The position numbers were made by a program, and so were the translations under genes. From Euryarchaeota archaeon UBA171 (GTDB lineage Archaea; Thermoplasmatota; Poseidoniia; Poseidoniales; Thalassarchaeaceae), in assembly GCA_002497295.1 (NCBI GenBank), contig DANO01000039.1, forward strand, positions 13,547 to 77,546: 64,000 nucleotides of DNA, read 5' to 3'. This document shows positions 16,633 through 24,811 of the stretch, in pieces (positions within the stretch are counted from its first letter, which is position 1; each line of letters opens with the position of its first letter). Below the pieces are notes generated by a model, which saw only the letters and a program-made list of their open reading frames with translations, was not told the origin of the DNA and did no database searches.

Positions 16633-17731
16633 ACGCCTTTTTCAATGCCTTGACTTGCTTTATGAGCGCCTTCACAGTTTTCTTGTGAGTGCGATCCTGA
16701 TTCATTTCGGAGGACTTTTTTAGGCAGGTTATGGCATCATCGAATCTCCCCAAGTGGGTGTATGCATTACCCATGTTGAATATCGCCGCATATCCAAGAG
16801 ATTCAGGCTTCGCTTCATAGGTTTGGACATATGCGGATATCGCTTCCTCGTACCTGTTTAGTGCTGAATAGGCATCTGCAATCCCAACCTTAGCCCTTAT
16901 ACGCAGGTCTTCAGGACCATCTGATCTAGTGTAGAGAGTCTTCTCAAAGCAACCCAGTGCCTCTAATGGCTTTCCATCATTAAGCAGAATTAACCCTTTA
17001 TTGTACCATTCGATCCCCTCATTCACGGTATCCAATCTTGTTGGCTCATTGGGTTGCTTGGCTTCAACACTTCTAGCCAAAGCCTCCAAATCGACCCTCG
17101 AAGCTGCTTCTATCGCCTCCGCTGTAGATGAGGCTCGGAGCCTGGCTTTATTGGCACGATTACTGTAACCAAGGGCTTCGAGACTTTCAGCGAGTCCGTT
17201 CCACCTGCCTGCAGACTCTTCAATCTTGATGAGGCGGGTCCAGGCCTCTATAGCTCCGTTGTAATCTCCTGTGGACATCAGGATTATTGCCTCGCTGTCC
17301 TGCGAATAATCAGGTTTGGATGCCAAAATGGATGATTCTTCCTCTAAAACCAGATTGTCAGAGATAGAAATGATAGATGGTCCCTCTGTAAGTAATTCTC
17401 GATCTTCAAATTGTTCATTTCCACCATATCCCTCCGATGCTGACGATTCTTGATCACGTACACTATCTGCATCACCGATATCCTCAGGAAGGTCCGCAGA
17501 CTCTTCATTTTCTGTAACTTCACTAGAGCTAAGTAGACTCTCCCCGTATGAAATGGACTCTAGTCCTTGTTCTTCGAATCCAAGTTTCGTCAAACCACGG
17601 CCTACCATTATCCATGCATGTCCATTCGAGGCAAGATCGTCCTGTACTCTATTTCGGAGTTCATTGACGACTCTGGCCGGCTCCTCCTCGAGAAGATTTT
17701 CCATTTCTGCATGACCTTCGAAGAACTCCAT
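16622..17731 (-). CDS. TPR-repeat protein
   Basis: 369 aa. The C-terminal half has at least three tetratricopeptide repeats (for example EWYNKGLILLNDGKPLEALG, IADAYSALNRYEEAISAYVQ, IFNMGNAYTHLGRFDDAITC), and a further repeat lies at about residues 150-190. The N-terminal part is acidic and low-complexity. TPR proteins are protein-protein scaffolds; no partner can be named. ATG 17731 is preferred to GTG 17740 because CAAAATAGTA lies 26 nt upstream of the ATG. Convergent with the molybdoenzyme, divergent from the FMN reductase. Confidence 0.82.
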   Translation of the reverse strand: MEFFEGHAEMENLLEEEPARVVNELRNRVQDDLASNGHAWIMVGRGLTKLGFEEQGLESISYGESLLSSSEVTENEESADLPEDIGDADSVRDQESSASEGYGGNEQFEDRELLTEGPSIISISDNLVLEEESSILASKPDYSQDSEAIILMSTGDYNGAIEAWTRLIKIEESAGRWNGLAESLEALGYSNRANKARLRASSTAEAIEAASRVDLEALARSVEAKQPNEPTRLDTVNEGIEWYNKGLILLNDGKPLEALGCFEKTLYTRSDGPEDLRIRAKVGIADAYSALNRYEEAISAYVQTYEAKPESLGYAAIFNMGNAYTHLGRFDDAITCLKKSSEMNQDRTHKKTVKALIKQVKALKKASSR

Positions 17732-17784
17732 GTACTCCACCGAGTAGGTTTACTATTTTGAAGGATGTCTTCTTCTGCGCAACT

Positions 17785-17792
17785 ACAATATT
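17785..17792 (+). promoter_or_regulatory. TATA-like element for leaderless FMN reductase gene
   Basis: ACAATATT is centred 25-26 nt before the ATG at 17814, the spacing expected for a leaderless archaeal transcript. Confidence 0.5.
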
Positions 17793-17813
17793 GACGATGG
17801 TATTCCCATTAAC

Positions 17814-18344
17814 ATGGGTGTGTTGGTAATTTCCGGCGGCTATGGTCTAGATGGGTCCACAGGCATTGTCGCTCAAACAATAGTTGCAAGGACAAAATCA
17901 AAAGGGATGGATTGCGATGTATTCCGCAACGATATCACAACTCTCCCCTTGATAGGTTCCCCTGGGTGTTGGGATTCAGAATCGGTATCAGAATACCGCA
18001 GCATGGCCGAATCTTCAGAAGGCTTCATACTCATTACACCCGAATATCACGGAACCATGAGCAGTACAATGAAATTACAACTTGACTGGTTGGGCAAAGA
18101 TCAGGTTGGAGGTAAGCCATTCGCGCTTGTCAGCATGCTAGGTGGAGTTTCTAACACATCCTCACTCAATCACATGCGTCATGTTGTGAGATGGCTTGGC
18201 GGATGGTGTACACCCGAGCAAGTAGCCATTCCGGGTGGCAGAACCCACCTTTCGGACGACGATCTTGTAGAAGAAGGCCTTTCAGAGCGGCTCGATGGCG
18301 TGCTAGACTCACTAATGCATGCAATAGAGAAGTTCGGGAACTAG
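17814..18344 (+). CDS. NADPH-dependent FMN reductase family flavoprotein
   Basis: 176 aa flavodoxin-like fold. VISGGYGLDGSTGIVA at the N-terminus is the FMN phosphate-binding loop region, and TPEYHGTMSSTMKLQLDWL (about residues 74-92) is the classic SsuE/ArsH-type motif. The enzyme probably reduces free flavin or another small acceptor with NAD(P)H. The physiological substrate is unknown. The stop codon overlaps the stop of the convergent membrane protein by 4 bp. Confidence 0.88.
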   Translation: MGVLVISGGYGLDGSTGIVAQTIVARTKSKGMDCDVFRNDITTLPLIGSPGCWDSESVSEYRSMAESSEGFILITPEYHGTMSSTMKLQLDWLGKDQVGGKPFALVSMLGGVSNTSSLNHMRHVVRWLGGWCTPEQVAIPGGRTHLSDDDLVEEGLSERLDGVLDSLMHAIEKFGN

Positions 18345-19147
18345 TCTGCCGGGGGCGGATTTTCAGCTCTTATCCTATCTTCTTTCTTCTGCCGAGCGAC
18401 ACTGGAGAAGTAGGCAATCATGGGTACGACGATCATCATGGTGAAGCATCCGATCAAAGAGGCTAGCCCATAGAGTGTTTCGGTAATCGGGTCGAGCTTA
18501 AACTCCTCAACGCTAACTAGCTCATGAGTAACAACGTGTATCTCAGGTGCATCAGTAAGGTTGACGATTTCTCCAGATTTTCTTACCTCTACTGACCACG
18601 TAGTTATTCCTTCTGCTTCCGATAAACGTTCTGTTGCTTTCTCAAATGCGCTATCATAATCGTCAGCCTCGATATATCCTACTCCGCCCAGAGGAAGCTC
18701 GATTTCCACAATCGATTTGAATTCTACAATTCCTTCTGCCTCTAGCGATTCATGTGAGAAATCTAGATCACAGGACTCAACAATTAACTCAAAATCCTCA
18801 TCAATATCCTTGCAGGTAAACATCCGACCAGCATTATCTGCACCCAATGATTCACTCGTGTAGAATGGGATAGAACTTGAAGATACGATCATTTCGGACC
18901 CCTCTGAAAGCCCCTCCATAGAGATATTCAACCAAGAAATAGCGGATGTCGTAGTAACGTACCACTTCCCGTCACCATCCAGCTCGGCAGTTGTGAGAAC
19001 TATTTCTTCATTAGTTGTCTCGAATCGATAATATTCGCTATCTAGAGTGTTTGAATAGACTGCGTAACCGAGGAGGAGGATAAGGGTCATACCCAGGCCA
19101 ATCATGGTTCTAAGCATGTTCGGATTCCTTGAGAGGGTTTTCTTCAT
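18341..19147 (-). CDS. Membrane-anchored protein of unknown function
   Basis: 268 aa. One N-terminal membrane segment (MIGLGMTLILLLGYAVYS), an extracytoplasmic acidic domain of about 170 residues with three or four cysteines (including FTCKDIDEDF and VESCDLDF), and a C-terminal membrane segment (GLASLIGCFTMMIVVPMIAYF) followed by a short charged tail. ATG 19147 is supported by a TTTCAAAAC element 27 nt upstream; GTG 19153 is an alternative. No known family is recognised. Confidence 0.72.
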   Translation of the reverse strand: MKKTLSRNPNMLRTMIGLGMTLILLLGYAVYSNTLDSEYYRFETTNEEIVLTTAELDGDGKWYVTTTSAISWLNISMEGLSEGSEMIVSSSSIPFYTSESLGADNAGRMFTCKDIDEDFELIVESCDLDFSHESLEAEGIVEFKSIVEIELPLGGVGYIEADDYDSAFEKATERLSEAEGITTWSVEVRKSGEIVNLTDAPEIHVVTHELVSVEEFKLDPITETLYGLASLIGCFTMMIVVPMIAYFSSVARQKKEDRIRAENPPPAD

Positions 19148-19233
19148 TACCACTCTCTGGTCGCAACCTGTTTTGAAACCTCGTTAAGGATTAGGGCCCC
19201 GCTGCGCTGTCTGACGATTATGGAATGTCATCA

Positions 19234-19240
19234 CGGTTAA
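19234..19240 (+). promoter_or_regulatory. TATA-like element for the ribosomal protein operon
   Basis: TTAAATA lies about 40 nt before the S19e ATG at 19278. The expected start of transcription is near 19262, leaving a short leader with AGGTG close to the ATG, so this operon seems to have a leader and a Shine-Dalgarno-like site. Confidence 0.45.
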
Positions 19241-19277
19241 ATACGGACGGAAGGTCGGCGGCTTGCCAGGTGTAGAC

Positions 19278-19748
19278 ATGACCACTGTACATGACATCCC
19301 AGCCGATCTAATGATCGAGGCTCTTTCGAGCCGACTTGTGGATGACAAGACGGTGGATGCGCCCGAGTGGAGCCGCTTCGTTAAGACCGGAATACACAGG
19401 GAAAGAATACCCGTTCAAGAAAACTGGTGGAGCATTAGGAGCGCCGCAGTACTCCGTAAAGTAGCAATGAAGGGACCGATAGGAGTGAATAGGCTCGCTC
19501 ATGAATTCGGTGGTCCGAGGGATCGCGGAGTAAAGCCAAATTCTGCAGCGTCCGGCTCCAGAAAAATCATCAGAACCATACTTCAACAGTTGGAGAAGGG
19601 CGGTCTCATCGAGCCCAGAACCACACTCGGCGGGAACGTTAACCTAGGCAAAGTAATTTCATCTAAAGGACAATCATACGTAGATTCCGTGGCCCACGAA
19701 GCAAGAGAGGCTGCTGAAGCTAGATATCCGGAGCTCTCTAGATACTGA
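19278..19748 (+). CDS. rps19e: Ribosomal protein S19e
   Basis: Small-subunit protein found in archaea and eukaryotes only. The 156-aa sequence carries VHDIPADLMIEAL, FVKTGIHRERIPVQENWW, RSAAVLRKVAMKGPIGVNRL and RKIIRTILQQLEKGGLIE in family order. ATG 19278 is preferred to an upstream TTG because it gives the usual MTTVHDIPA-type start. First gene of the set S19e-L39e-L31e-S17e. Confidence 0.95.
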   Translation: MTTVHDIPADLMIEALSSRLVDDKTVDAPEWSRFVKTGIHRERIPVQENWWSIRSAAVLRKVAMKGPIGVNRLAHEFGGPRDRGVKPNSAASGSRKIIRTILQQLEKGGLIEPRTTLGGNVNLGKVISSKGQSYVDSVAHEAREAAEARYPELSRY

Positions 19749-19757
19749 GGTGAACAT

Positions 19758-19913
19758 ATGGCAAGACACAAGCCCTATGCTAAGAAGAAGCGCCTGATCA
19801 AGGTGACTAATCAGAATCGGCGTGTTCCCGTATGGGTGATGATGAGGACTGCCAGGAAGGTAACCACTCACCCTAAGCGTCACATGTGGCGTAGATCGAA
19901 ACTCCAGAGGTGA
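19758..19913 (+). CDS. rpl39e: Ribosomal protein L39e
   Basis: A 51-aa, very basic protein starting [15 protein letters not shown], with [14 protein letters not shown] and ending [10 protein letters not shown]. Length and composition match archaeal L39e, which lines the exit tunnel of the large subunit. The ATG is 9 nt after the S19e stop; its stop is followed 5 nt later by the L31e ATG. Confidence 0.95.
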   Translation: MARHKPYAKKKRLIKVTNQNRRVPVWVMMRTARKVTTHPKRHMWRRSKLQR

Positions 19914-19918
19914 ATGCT

Positions 19919-20182
19919 ATGTCCGAAGTTAGAGAAATGGTGATTCCCCTAAGGGCAGCTTGGAAGGTCCCAAGGAGCCGTAGAGCTAATCGGGCAATGG
20001 CAGAGATAAGAAAGCACGTACATCGACACATGAAGGTCTCTGATGATGAGAAAATTTGGATAGATGAAGACGTGAATCATGCGATATGGGCTCGAGGGAT
20101 GCAGAAGCCGCCAAGGAAGATTCGCGTCGTCTGCACCAGGGAAGAAGGATTCCCGATTGAAGTGAAGCTAATGGAGGATTGA
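19919..20182 (+). CDS. rpl31e: Ribosomal protein L31e
   Basis: 87 aa, large-subunit protein. [23 protein letters not shown] near the start (given here in parts: [16 protein letters not shown], then [11 protein letters not shown]), [17 protein letters not shown] and [13 protein letters not shown] match archaeal L31e. ATG 19919 (MSEVREMV) is preferred over GTG 19910, which overlaps the L39e stop. S17e follows after 1 bp. Confidence 0.93.
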   Translation: MSEVREMVIPLRAAWKVPRSRRANRAMAEIRKHVHRHMKVSDDEKIWIDEDVNHAIWARGMQKPPRKIRVVCTREEGFPIEVKLMED

Positions 20183-20183
20183 A

Positions 20184-20375
20184 ATGGGCAATATCAGACC
20201 GTCATTCATCAAAATAAGGGCCCTAAGGCTCATTGAGAGGTATCCTGATCATTTCACATCAGATTTTGACGAGAACAAGGGTCTCGTAGAGCGCTTCACA
20301 GATGTCGATAATAAGAAGATGCGAAACTGGATAGCCGGCTATATCACCAGGTACAAACAGCGCAAAGTCGACTGA
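20184..20375 (+). CDS. rps17e: Ribosomal protein S17e
   Basis: 63 aa. [31 protein letters not shown] and the C-terminal [13 protein letters not shown] are the archaeal S17e pattern at normal length. It follows L31e by 1 bp and closes the ribosomal protein set. A 7-bp inverted repeat follows its stop. Confidence 0.95.
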   Translation: MGNIRPSFIKIRALRLIERYPDHFTSDFDENKGLVERFTDVDNKKMRNWIAGYITRYKQRKVD

Positions 20376-20380
20376 CCTAA

Positions 20381-20407
20381 CGCCATCCTTCATGCCACAT
20401 GATGGCG
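20381..20407 (+). terminator. Stem-loop between S17e and trmJ-like gene
   Basis: CGCCATC at 20381-20387 is complementary to GATGGCG at 20401-20407 with a 13-nt loop. It sits 5 nt after the S17e stop and ends 10 nt before the next ATG. It could form in RNA and act as a partial terminator, or separate expression of the ribosomal genes from the methyltransferase. No T tract follows, so the role is uncertain. Confidence 0.35.
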
Positions 20408-20417
20408 ACCATGGGCC

Positions 20418-21185
20418 ATGGGCAGCCGCAGTATTGAATCCACTCCCGAGTGGGCAAATCGAGTTTGCATCATCCTTGTCAGGCCATATCATGAAGGAAA
20501 TATAGGTGCAGTCGCTCGCTGTATGATGAATTTCGGTATTACCGATCTCCGGATAGTTGGCAGAGAGGAAGAGCTGACCGAAATTGCTAGGAAGAGAGCC
20601 AAACATGCTAATTCGATATTAGATAAGGTCGCCTTCCACGACGATCTGAGGTCTTCAACTTCGGACCTTTCCCTTGTGATTGGAACCTCCGGAAAGAGGG
20701 AGCTCGGTGATAAGACCCATCATAGGCATTTCCTCCTCCCAGACGAGATTCCAAGCAGGGTTGAGGAGGATTCTGGAAAAGTCGGCATAGTATTCGGACC
20801 GGAAGGTAAAGGATTGTTGAATGATGAGTTGAGGGAATGCGAAATCCTAGTGACGATACCCACTTGGGAGGGCTATCCCATAATGAATCTCAGTCATGCG
20901 GTTGCAGTAATATGCTATTCATGGTTCATAAATTCGGAGACCGATGGAAATTACGAAGGCTCCAGAGTTCTATCCCCAGGTCTCAGAAAAAGATTCAGGG
21001 AAGAGGTCGGTAGACTTTCGAAGATTGTCCCCACCCAGAATCATAGGAGGAAGAGCATAGAGGATACCCTGATACGAATCATAATGCGAGGCCTGCCGAA
21101 AGAAGAGGAGATATCCAGAATACTCTCGGTCATTACGTCTGCTGCTGATGCTTTCGAGGACGTGAAATCAGATGATACGGAGTAA
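20418..21185 (+). CDS. trmJ: SPOUT RNA 2'-O-methyltransferase, TrmJ/TrmH family
   Basis: 255 aa. ILVRPYHEGNIGAVARCMMN (motif 1), IVFGPEGKGLLNDELRECE (motif 2) and IPTWEGYPIMNLSHAVAV (motif 3) are the knotted SpoU/SPOUT methyltransferase motifs. The closest known group is TrmJ, which methylates the ribose of tRNA nucleotide 32, including in archaea. The C-terminal 80 residues form a helical extension as in TrmJ. It overlaps the SprT-like gene by 14 bp. Confidence 0.88.
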   Translation: MGSRSIESTPEWANRVCIILVRPYHEGNIGAVARCMMNFGITDLRIVGREEELTEIARKRAKHANSILDKVAFHDDLRSSTSDLSLVIGTSGKRELGDKTHHRHFLLPDEIPSRVEEDSGKVGIVFGPEGKGLLNDELRECEILVTIPTWEGYPIMNLSHAVAVICYSWFINSETDGNYEGSRVLSPGLRKRFREEVGRLSKIVPTQNHRRKSIEDTLIRIIMRGLPKEEEISRILSVITSAADAFEDVKSDDTE

Positions 21186-21753
21186 TATCTCTATAATCAG
21201 CGAAACAGGTGTTGAAGAACCCGGAATTCTCCTTCAAGACCGATCATTTTCAATTGAAGGCATGGGTTCGTCCATTATCGAACAAATGATGAATATACCA
21301 GATTTATCAGATCTTCATATAGCAGGGCTCTCTCAAATTCCATTGGGAAAACTAAGAAAAAATGCTGTCAGACTACACGCTGTTTGCAGATATAAGAAAG
21401 GAGTAAAGAAAACAGACGAAATATCGCCTGTTAGTGTTAGGTGTATAGATATCCATCCGAGAGCTCTGAATATCAGATGGGAGAGATATGCAAATTTCTT
21501 ACTTTTTCATGAATATTTACATGCTCTCGGATTTTCAAATCATGGTAAAGAATTCAGGAGGCTCGAGGCCCTATGGCATGATCCGGAAGCACGCGAAATG
21601 GGGCGATCCTTCAGCTTACATCTACGTAAGATGAACGCTAGATGGATTTGGTTCTGCCCTGCTTGCGAAATTAAACATTTGAAATCTAAGCGATCAAATG
21701 GGCGATATAATTGTAGATTGTGTCTATGTTCTTTGATAGATGTTAAAAATTGA
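21172..21753 (+). CDS. SprT-like zinc metalloprotease
   Basis: 193 aa. HEYLHALGFSNHGKEF (about residues 118-133) is the HExxH...H zinc site of SprT/Spartan-like proteases. A C-terminal zinc ribbon follows (CPAC, then CRLC, about residues 163-185), as in many SprT proteins. Spartan-type enzymes remove DNA-protein crosslinks, but the archaeal function is not known. The sequence is more AT-rich than its neighbours. It overlaps the trmJ-like gene and is convergent with queD. Confidence 0.82.
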   Translation: MIRSNISIISETGVEEPGILLQDRSFSIEGMGSSIIEQMMNIPDLSDLHIAGLSQIPLGKLRKNAVRLHAVCRYKKGVKKTDEISPVSVRCIDIHPRALNIRWERYANFLLFHEYLHALGFSNHGKEFRRLEALWHDPEAREMGRSFSLHLRKMNARWIWFCPACEIKHLKSKRSNGRYNCRLCLCSLIDVKN

Positions 21754-21789
21754 ATATCGCATATACGATCTATCGTATTACGTCCAATA

Positions 21790-22236
21790 TTATGGGGACC
21801 ATATAGCCCATGATTTAGGCGTCTCTCTAACGTGGAATGAGAGGAGCCTTATCCTATTTCCATATGCTGTATTTATGTGTGGATTAACCTGTTCGAATGC
21901 CCATTTGGCTAGATTTTCTGCCGTTGGCACAAATGGTACTTCCAATGTTTTTTGTCCTTTGATAATCGAAAGTGCATTTATTGCGTCGATGTCTCCTTCA
22001 TAGACGATGAAAGCATGATCAACAACATCATGGATATATTTCTCCAGTATCATGGATATATCTGAGAAATCCATCAACATACCTTCTTCTGATGTACCTG
22101 CCTGGGATACAACATCGCCTTCCAGCTCCACCTCCCATCGATATCTATGTCCATGCATATTCTTGCACTTGCTCTTGTGGTTCGGCACTCTGTGCCCAGT
22201 ATCCGTTTCGACCCATCTTCTTATTCTACTAGTCAT
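21790..22236 (-). CDS. queD: 6-carboxytetrahydropterin synthase QueD
   Basis: Converts dihydroneopterin triphosphate to 6-carboxytetrahydropterin on the way to preQ0. The 148-aa protein has a CKNMHGHRYR motif (catalytic Cys plus two zinc His), MDFSDI, VVDHAF and PTAENLAKW, all typical of QueD. The third zinc His is in DTGHRVPNH. Its start overlaps the msrB stop (ATGACTAG). Last gene of the preQ0 operon. Confidence 0.95.
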   Translation of the reverse strand: MTSRIRRWVETDTGHRVPNHKSKCKNMHGHRYRWEVELEGDVVSQAGTSEEGMLMDFSDISMILEKYIHDVVDHAFIVYEGDIDAINALSIIKGQKTLEVPFVPTAENLAKWAFEQVNPHINTAYGNRIRLLSFHVRETPKSWAIWSP

Positions 22237-22636
22237 CTATATCCCTCTCTTTGAAAATCATCGATACTGAATTTATACAATATCTTTCACCGCCATATTT
22301 TCTAGGGCCATCTTCGAAAACATGGCCAAGGTGAGCATCACAAGATCCGCATCGAACCTCGACCCTCACCATCCCATATTTTCGATCTATTAGCCTACGT
22401 ATTCCCGCTTGAGGATGCTCGGTATGGAATGAAGGCCAACCGCAGCCGGAGTCAAATTTCATATCAGAGGTGAATAAGAGATGATTGCAACAGATACAGA
22501 AATAGGATCCTGACCGATCTTCAAGATAAAGAGTGCCTGAGAAAGGAGGTTCTGTCCCACCCCTTCTTGTCACCTCGTACTCGATTGGAGTTAGCATGTC
22601 TTTCCAGTCTTTTTCCGTTCGAGATTTATCATTCAT
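22229..22636 (-). CDS. msrB: Methionine-R-sulfoxide reductase B
   Basis: Repairs methionine-R-sulfoxide. 135 aa with CICCNHLLF and CGSCDAHLGH (two CxxC zinc pairs), FDSGCGWPSF and the catalytic RYCINSVSM. ATG 22636 (MNDKSRTEKDW) overlaps the end of queC by 8 bp and is preferred to GTG 22645. Its place inside a preQ0 operon has no clear metabolic reason; shared expression under oxidative stress is one guess. Confidence 0.95.
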   Translation of the reverse strand: MNDKSRTEKDWKDMLTPIEYEVTRRGGTEPPFSGTLYLEDRSGSYFCICCNHLLFTSDMKFDSGCGWPSFHTEHPQAGIRRLIDRKYGMVRVEVRCGSCDAHLGHVFEDGPRKYGGERYCINSVSMIFKERDIDD

Positions 22637-23429
22637 TGCTGTCACCCCAGTCTAATTGTACATTCAGTGCATGCTTAAGGGCAGAGTCCCAACCTCCAGC
22701 GTACTCCAGTGGGTCTTTCTTACCTATCGCATGAAATGCTAGTATACGTTCAATATCAGCACCACTCCGACCAGAAGATCTGCCCTCACTATCCGGATTA
22801 TAGGATGTGTTCGTGTTTTTGAAGACGGTATCGAAGTCAAGACTCAATTTATTCAATGAAATCTCTGCATCTCCAAGTATGGATTGCTTGTTACCATCGA
22901 TATAGGGGAGGTGAAAGGAAACCCGATCACTGTCCCAGTTACCGATTTCAAATGCCATGCTGAGGGCCTCATAGAATTCTGGACGGCAATCTGGATAAAT
23001 TTCATGGTCACCGCTATGTACGCCTAAAGCTAGGATAACGTCGCTATCTTCCTTGATAGAGGTAGACAGAGCATACCCATACAATATGGATGCGAATATG
23101 GCATTTCGATTCGGCACGACGGTCTGCTTCATCTGCTCCTCCTCATAATGCCCCTCTGGTACATCATAACCATCCGTAGTCAATGCTGAGTGAAATAGAC
23201 CAATTGTGGAAGATAAATCAACAATTTTATGTTCTACGAGATAGCCTTCTGATTTCAGATAAGCGATGTTTTCAGAAGCTCTTTCCAATTCTACTACGTG
23301 CTTCTGACCATAATTATACGATATGCAGCTGGTCTGGTAACCTTCTGCTAGAAGATGCATCAGGAGAGCTGTGCTATCCATTCCTCCAGAGAGTGCCATT
23401 ACAGCCCTGATTAGAGCACCCCCATCCAT
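22629..23429 (-). CDS. queC: 7-cyano-7-deazaguanine (preQ0) synthase QueC, zinc cysteines replaced
   Basis: Converts 7-carboxy-7-deazaguanine to preQ0 with ATP and ammonia. The 266-aa protein has the PP-loop SGGMDSTALL (about residues 14-23), YNYGQKH, VVPNRNAIFASI, and GVHSGDHEIYPDCRPEF, all clear QueC marks. The C-terminal region that normally holds four zinc-binding cysteines reads TSYNPDSEGRSSGRSGADIE (about residues 206-225); the cysteine positions are Ser, Ser, Ser and Asp. The rest aligns, so the zinc site appears lost. Overlaps queE by 19 bp. Confidence 0.93.
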   Translation of the reverse strand: MDGGALIRAVMALSGGMDSTALLMHLLAEGYQTSCISYNYGQKHVVELERASENIAYLKSEGYLVEHKIVDLSSTIGLFHSALTTDGYDVPEGHYEEEQMKQTVVPNRNAIFASILYGYALSTSIKEDSDVILALGVHSGDHEIYPDCRPEFYEALSMAFEIGNWDSDRVSFHLPYIDGNKQSILGDAEISLNKLSLDFDTVFKNTNTSYNPDSEGRSSGRSGADIERILAFHAIGKKDPLEYAGGWDSALKHALNVQLDWGDSNE

Positions 23430-24010
23430 TTGTGTGTCTGGAGGCTGAGCCTCCAGCCCTTAGACTCCTTCACTACTTTCTCAACTGCCTGAAATGATAT
23501 TCCATTTTCTTCCACTGAATCTGAATCGATGTAGCACGGCTGAATGAAGTGGTGCAAGAAGCCCATCCTCAAATCATCATACATTCCCAAATCTTGTCCA
23601 CAATATACAATCTTCAACTCGTCGCCCTGTCGTTGTTTGATTTTCGCATTCGGGTATAATTGGTCCTTAGGCGAGACACATATCCAATCTATAATCGGGT
23701 CAATTTCTATTGTACCATTGGTTTCTATAGACAAATTAATTCCTTCTTTTTTCAGACTTGATCCGATAGTAGAGAGATCTTGAAGAGCAGGCTCACCACC
23801 TGTGAAAATAACTCGGTCGCAATCATAAGAGAGCACCTCGTCTATGATTGATTCAAGCTCCCGTTCTTCATATTTTAGAAAATCAGTATCGCACCATTCG
23901 CATCTTAAATTACAGTTCCCAAACCTCACGAAAACATGCGGTACACCTGCGTGGAAGCCCTCCCCCTGGACTGAATGGAAAATCTCTACGATTGGGTATG
24001 TGACTGACAC
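23411..24010 (-). CDS. queE: 7-carboxy-7-deazaguanine synthase QueE (radical SAM)
   Basis: Radical SAM ring contraction of 6-carboxytetrahydropterin to 7-carboxy-7-deazaguanine. The 199-aa protein begins YPIVEIFHSVQGEGFHAG and has C33-x3-C37-x2-C40 (CNLRCEWC) for the 4Fe-4S cluster, FTGGEPALQ, SIETNGT and VSPK. Length is normal for QueE. It starts 9 nt after folE ends. Confidence 0.95.
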   Translation of the reverse strand: MSVTYPIVEIFHSVQGEGFHAGVPHVFVRFGNCNLRCEWCDTDFLKYEERELESIIDEVLSYDCDRVIFTGGEPALQDLSTIGSSLKKEGINLSIETNGTIEIDPIIDWICVSPKDQLYPNAKIKQRQGDELKIVYCGQDLGMYDDLRMGFLHHFIQPCYIDSDSVEENGISFQAVEKVVKESKGWRLSLQTHKWMGVL

Positions 24011-24019
24011 ATTATCAAC

Positions 24020-24580
24020 TCAATCTTTGATTAGCCGCATCAACTCTGAACGTGCTTCAGACCTATCAAAAAAAACCCCACGCATCGAAGAAGTAGTCAT
24101 TGTAGCATTTTGCTTCTTGACGCCACGACACTGCATACAACCGTGCGAGGCTTCGATTATCACTGCACAACCAAGTGGAGACAGATGCTCCTCCAAATCA
24201 TCAGCAACGTTCTTTGTTATTCGTTCCTGATTTTGCAACCTGCGTGAATGGAGGTCTACGATCCTCGCTAGTTTGCTGATCCCTACAATACGATCCGTTG
24301 GGATATAAGCTACATGTGCACTTCCTGTGAAGGGCTGGAGATGATGTTCGCAGGTACTATGGAATTCGATATCCTTTAGCAGAACTATCCCGTCATATCC
24401 CTCTCCGTTGAACGTAGAGCTCAAAACTTGCTCCGAGGATTGGTGATACCCTGCGAATATCTCGTCCCATGAATTGATTACTCGTGAGGGCGTATCTTCA
24501 AGTCCTTCCCTGGACGGATCGTTTTCGATGTATCCCAAAAGTGTCTTTACGGCTTCCTCGGCCTCGTCCCTCGTGGTCAT
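24020..24580 (-). CDS. folE: GTP cyclohydrolase I, bacterial/eukaryotic FolE type
   Basis: Makes dihydroneopterin triphosphate from GTP. 186 aa with DPSREGLEDTPSRV, FHSTCEHHLQPF (zinc Cys and His), VGISKLARIVDLHSRRLQ and HGCMQCRGVKK (second zinc Cys). Most archaea use MptA or other cyclohydrolases here; a bacterial-type FolE fits this lineage. Its ATG directly follows the stop of the ribbon-helix-helix gene (TGAATG). With queD, queE and queC it covers GTP to preQ0. Confidence 0.96.
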   Translation of the reverse strand: MTTRDEAEEAVKTLLGYIENDPSREGLEDTPSRVINSWDEIFAGYHQSSEQVLSSTFNGEGYDGIVLLKDIEFHSTCEHHLQPFTGSAHVAYIPTDRIVGISKLARIVDLHSRRLQNQERITKNVADDLEEHLSPLGCAVIIEASHGCMQCRGVKKQNATMTTSSMRGVFFDRSEARSELMRLIKD

Positions 24581-24754
24581 TCAATCACCCCTTATGCGAC
24601 CATGACGTTCATCGATCATGTCTAATTGGTCTAGCATTTTCCGGCAAGCTGTCCTCACCGCATCTGCAACACTAACGAACTTGCCCTGCTCACCAACGTG
24701 TTTTTTGATGTCATCGAGTAAATGGCCTGGGATGTCCAAGCTTATCTTAGGCAT
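24581..24754 (-). CDS. Small ribbon-helix-helix DNA-binding protein
   Basis: 57 aa. MPKISLDIPGHLLDDIKKHV gives the N-terminal strand and first helix, and FVSVADAVRTACRKMLDQLD the second helix of a CopG/MetJ-type ribbon-helix-helix fold; there is no effector domain. It is the first gene of the folE-queE-queC-msrB-queD transcript, its stop touching the folE ATG. A nearly perfect 17-bp inverted repeat lies just upstream. It is a candidate autoregulator of preQ0 synthesis; an orphan antitoxin is less likely because no toxin gene is adjacent. Confidence 0.85.
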   Translation of the reverse strand: MPKISLDIPGHLLDDIKKHVGEQGKFVSVADAVRTACRKMLDQLDMIDERHGRIRGD

Positions 24755-24767
24755 GTCTACGCCTAGA

Positions 24768-24811
24768 TAGTATTCTTCAAGTATCTTTCTAGTAATACTC
24801 GAAGAATACTA
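24768..24811. promoter_or_regulatory. 17-bp inverted repeat, candidate operator of the preQ0 operon
   Basis: TAGTATTCTTCAAGTAT (24768-24784) and ATACTCGAAGAATACTA (24795-24811) are reverse complements at 16 of 17 positions, with a 10-bp spacer. The pair lies 14-57 bp upstream of the ribbon-helix-helix ATG, covering the zone where TATA/BRE elements of a leaderless gene would be. The far arm overlaps the stop codon of the upstream gene. A terminator for that gene is the alternative reading, but there is no T tract. Confidence 0.6.
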
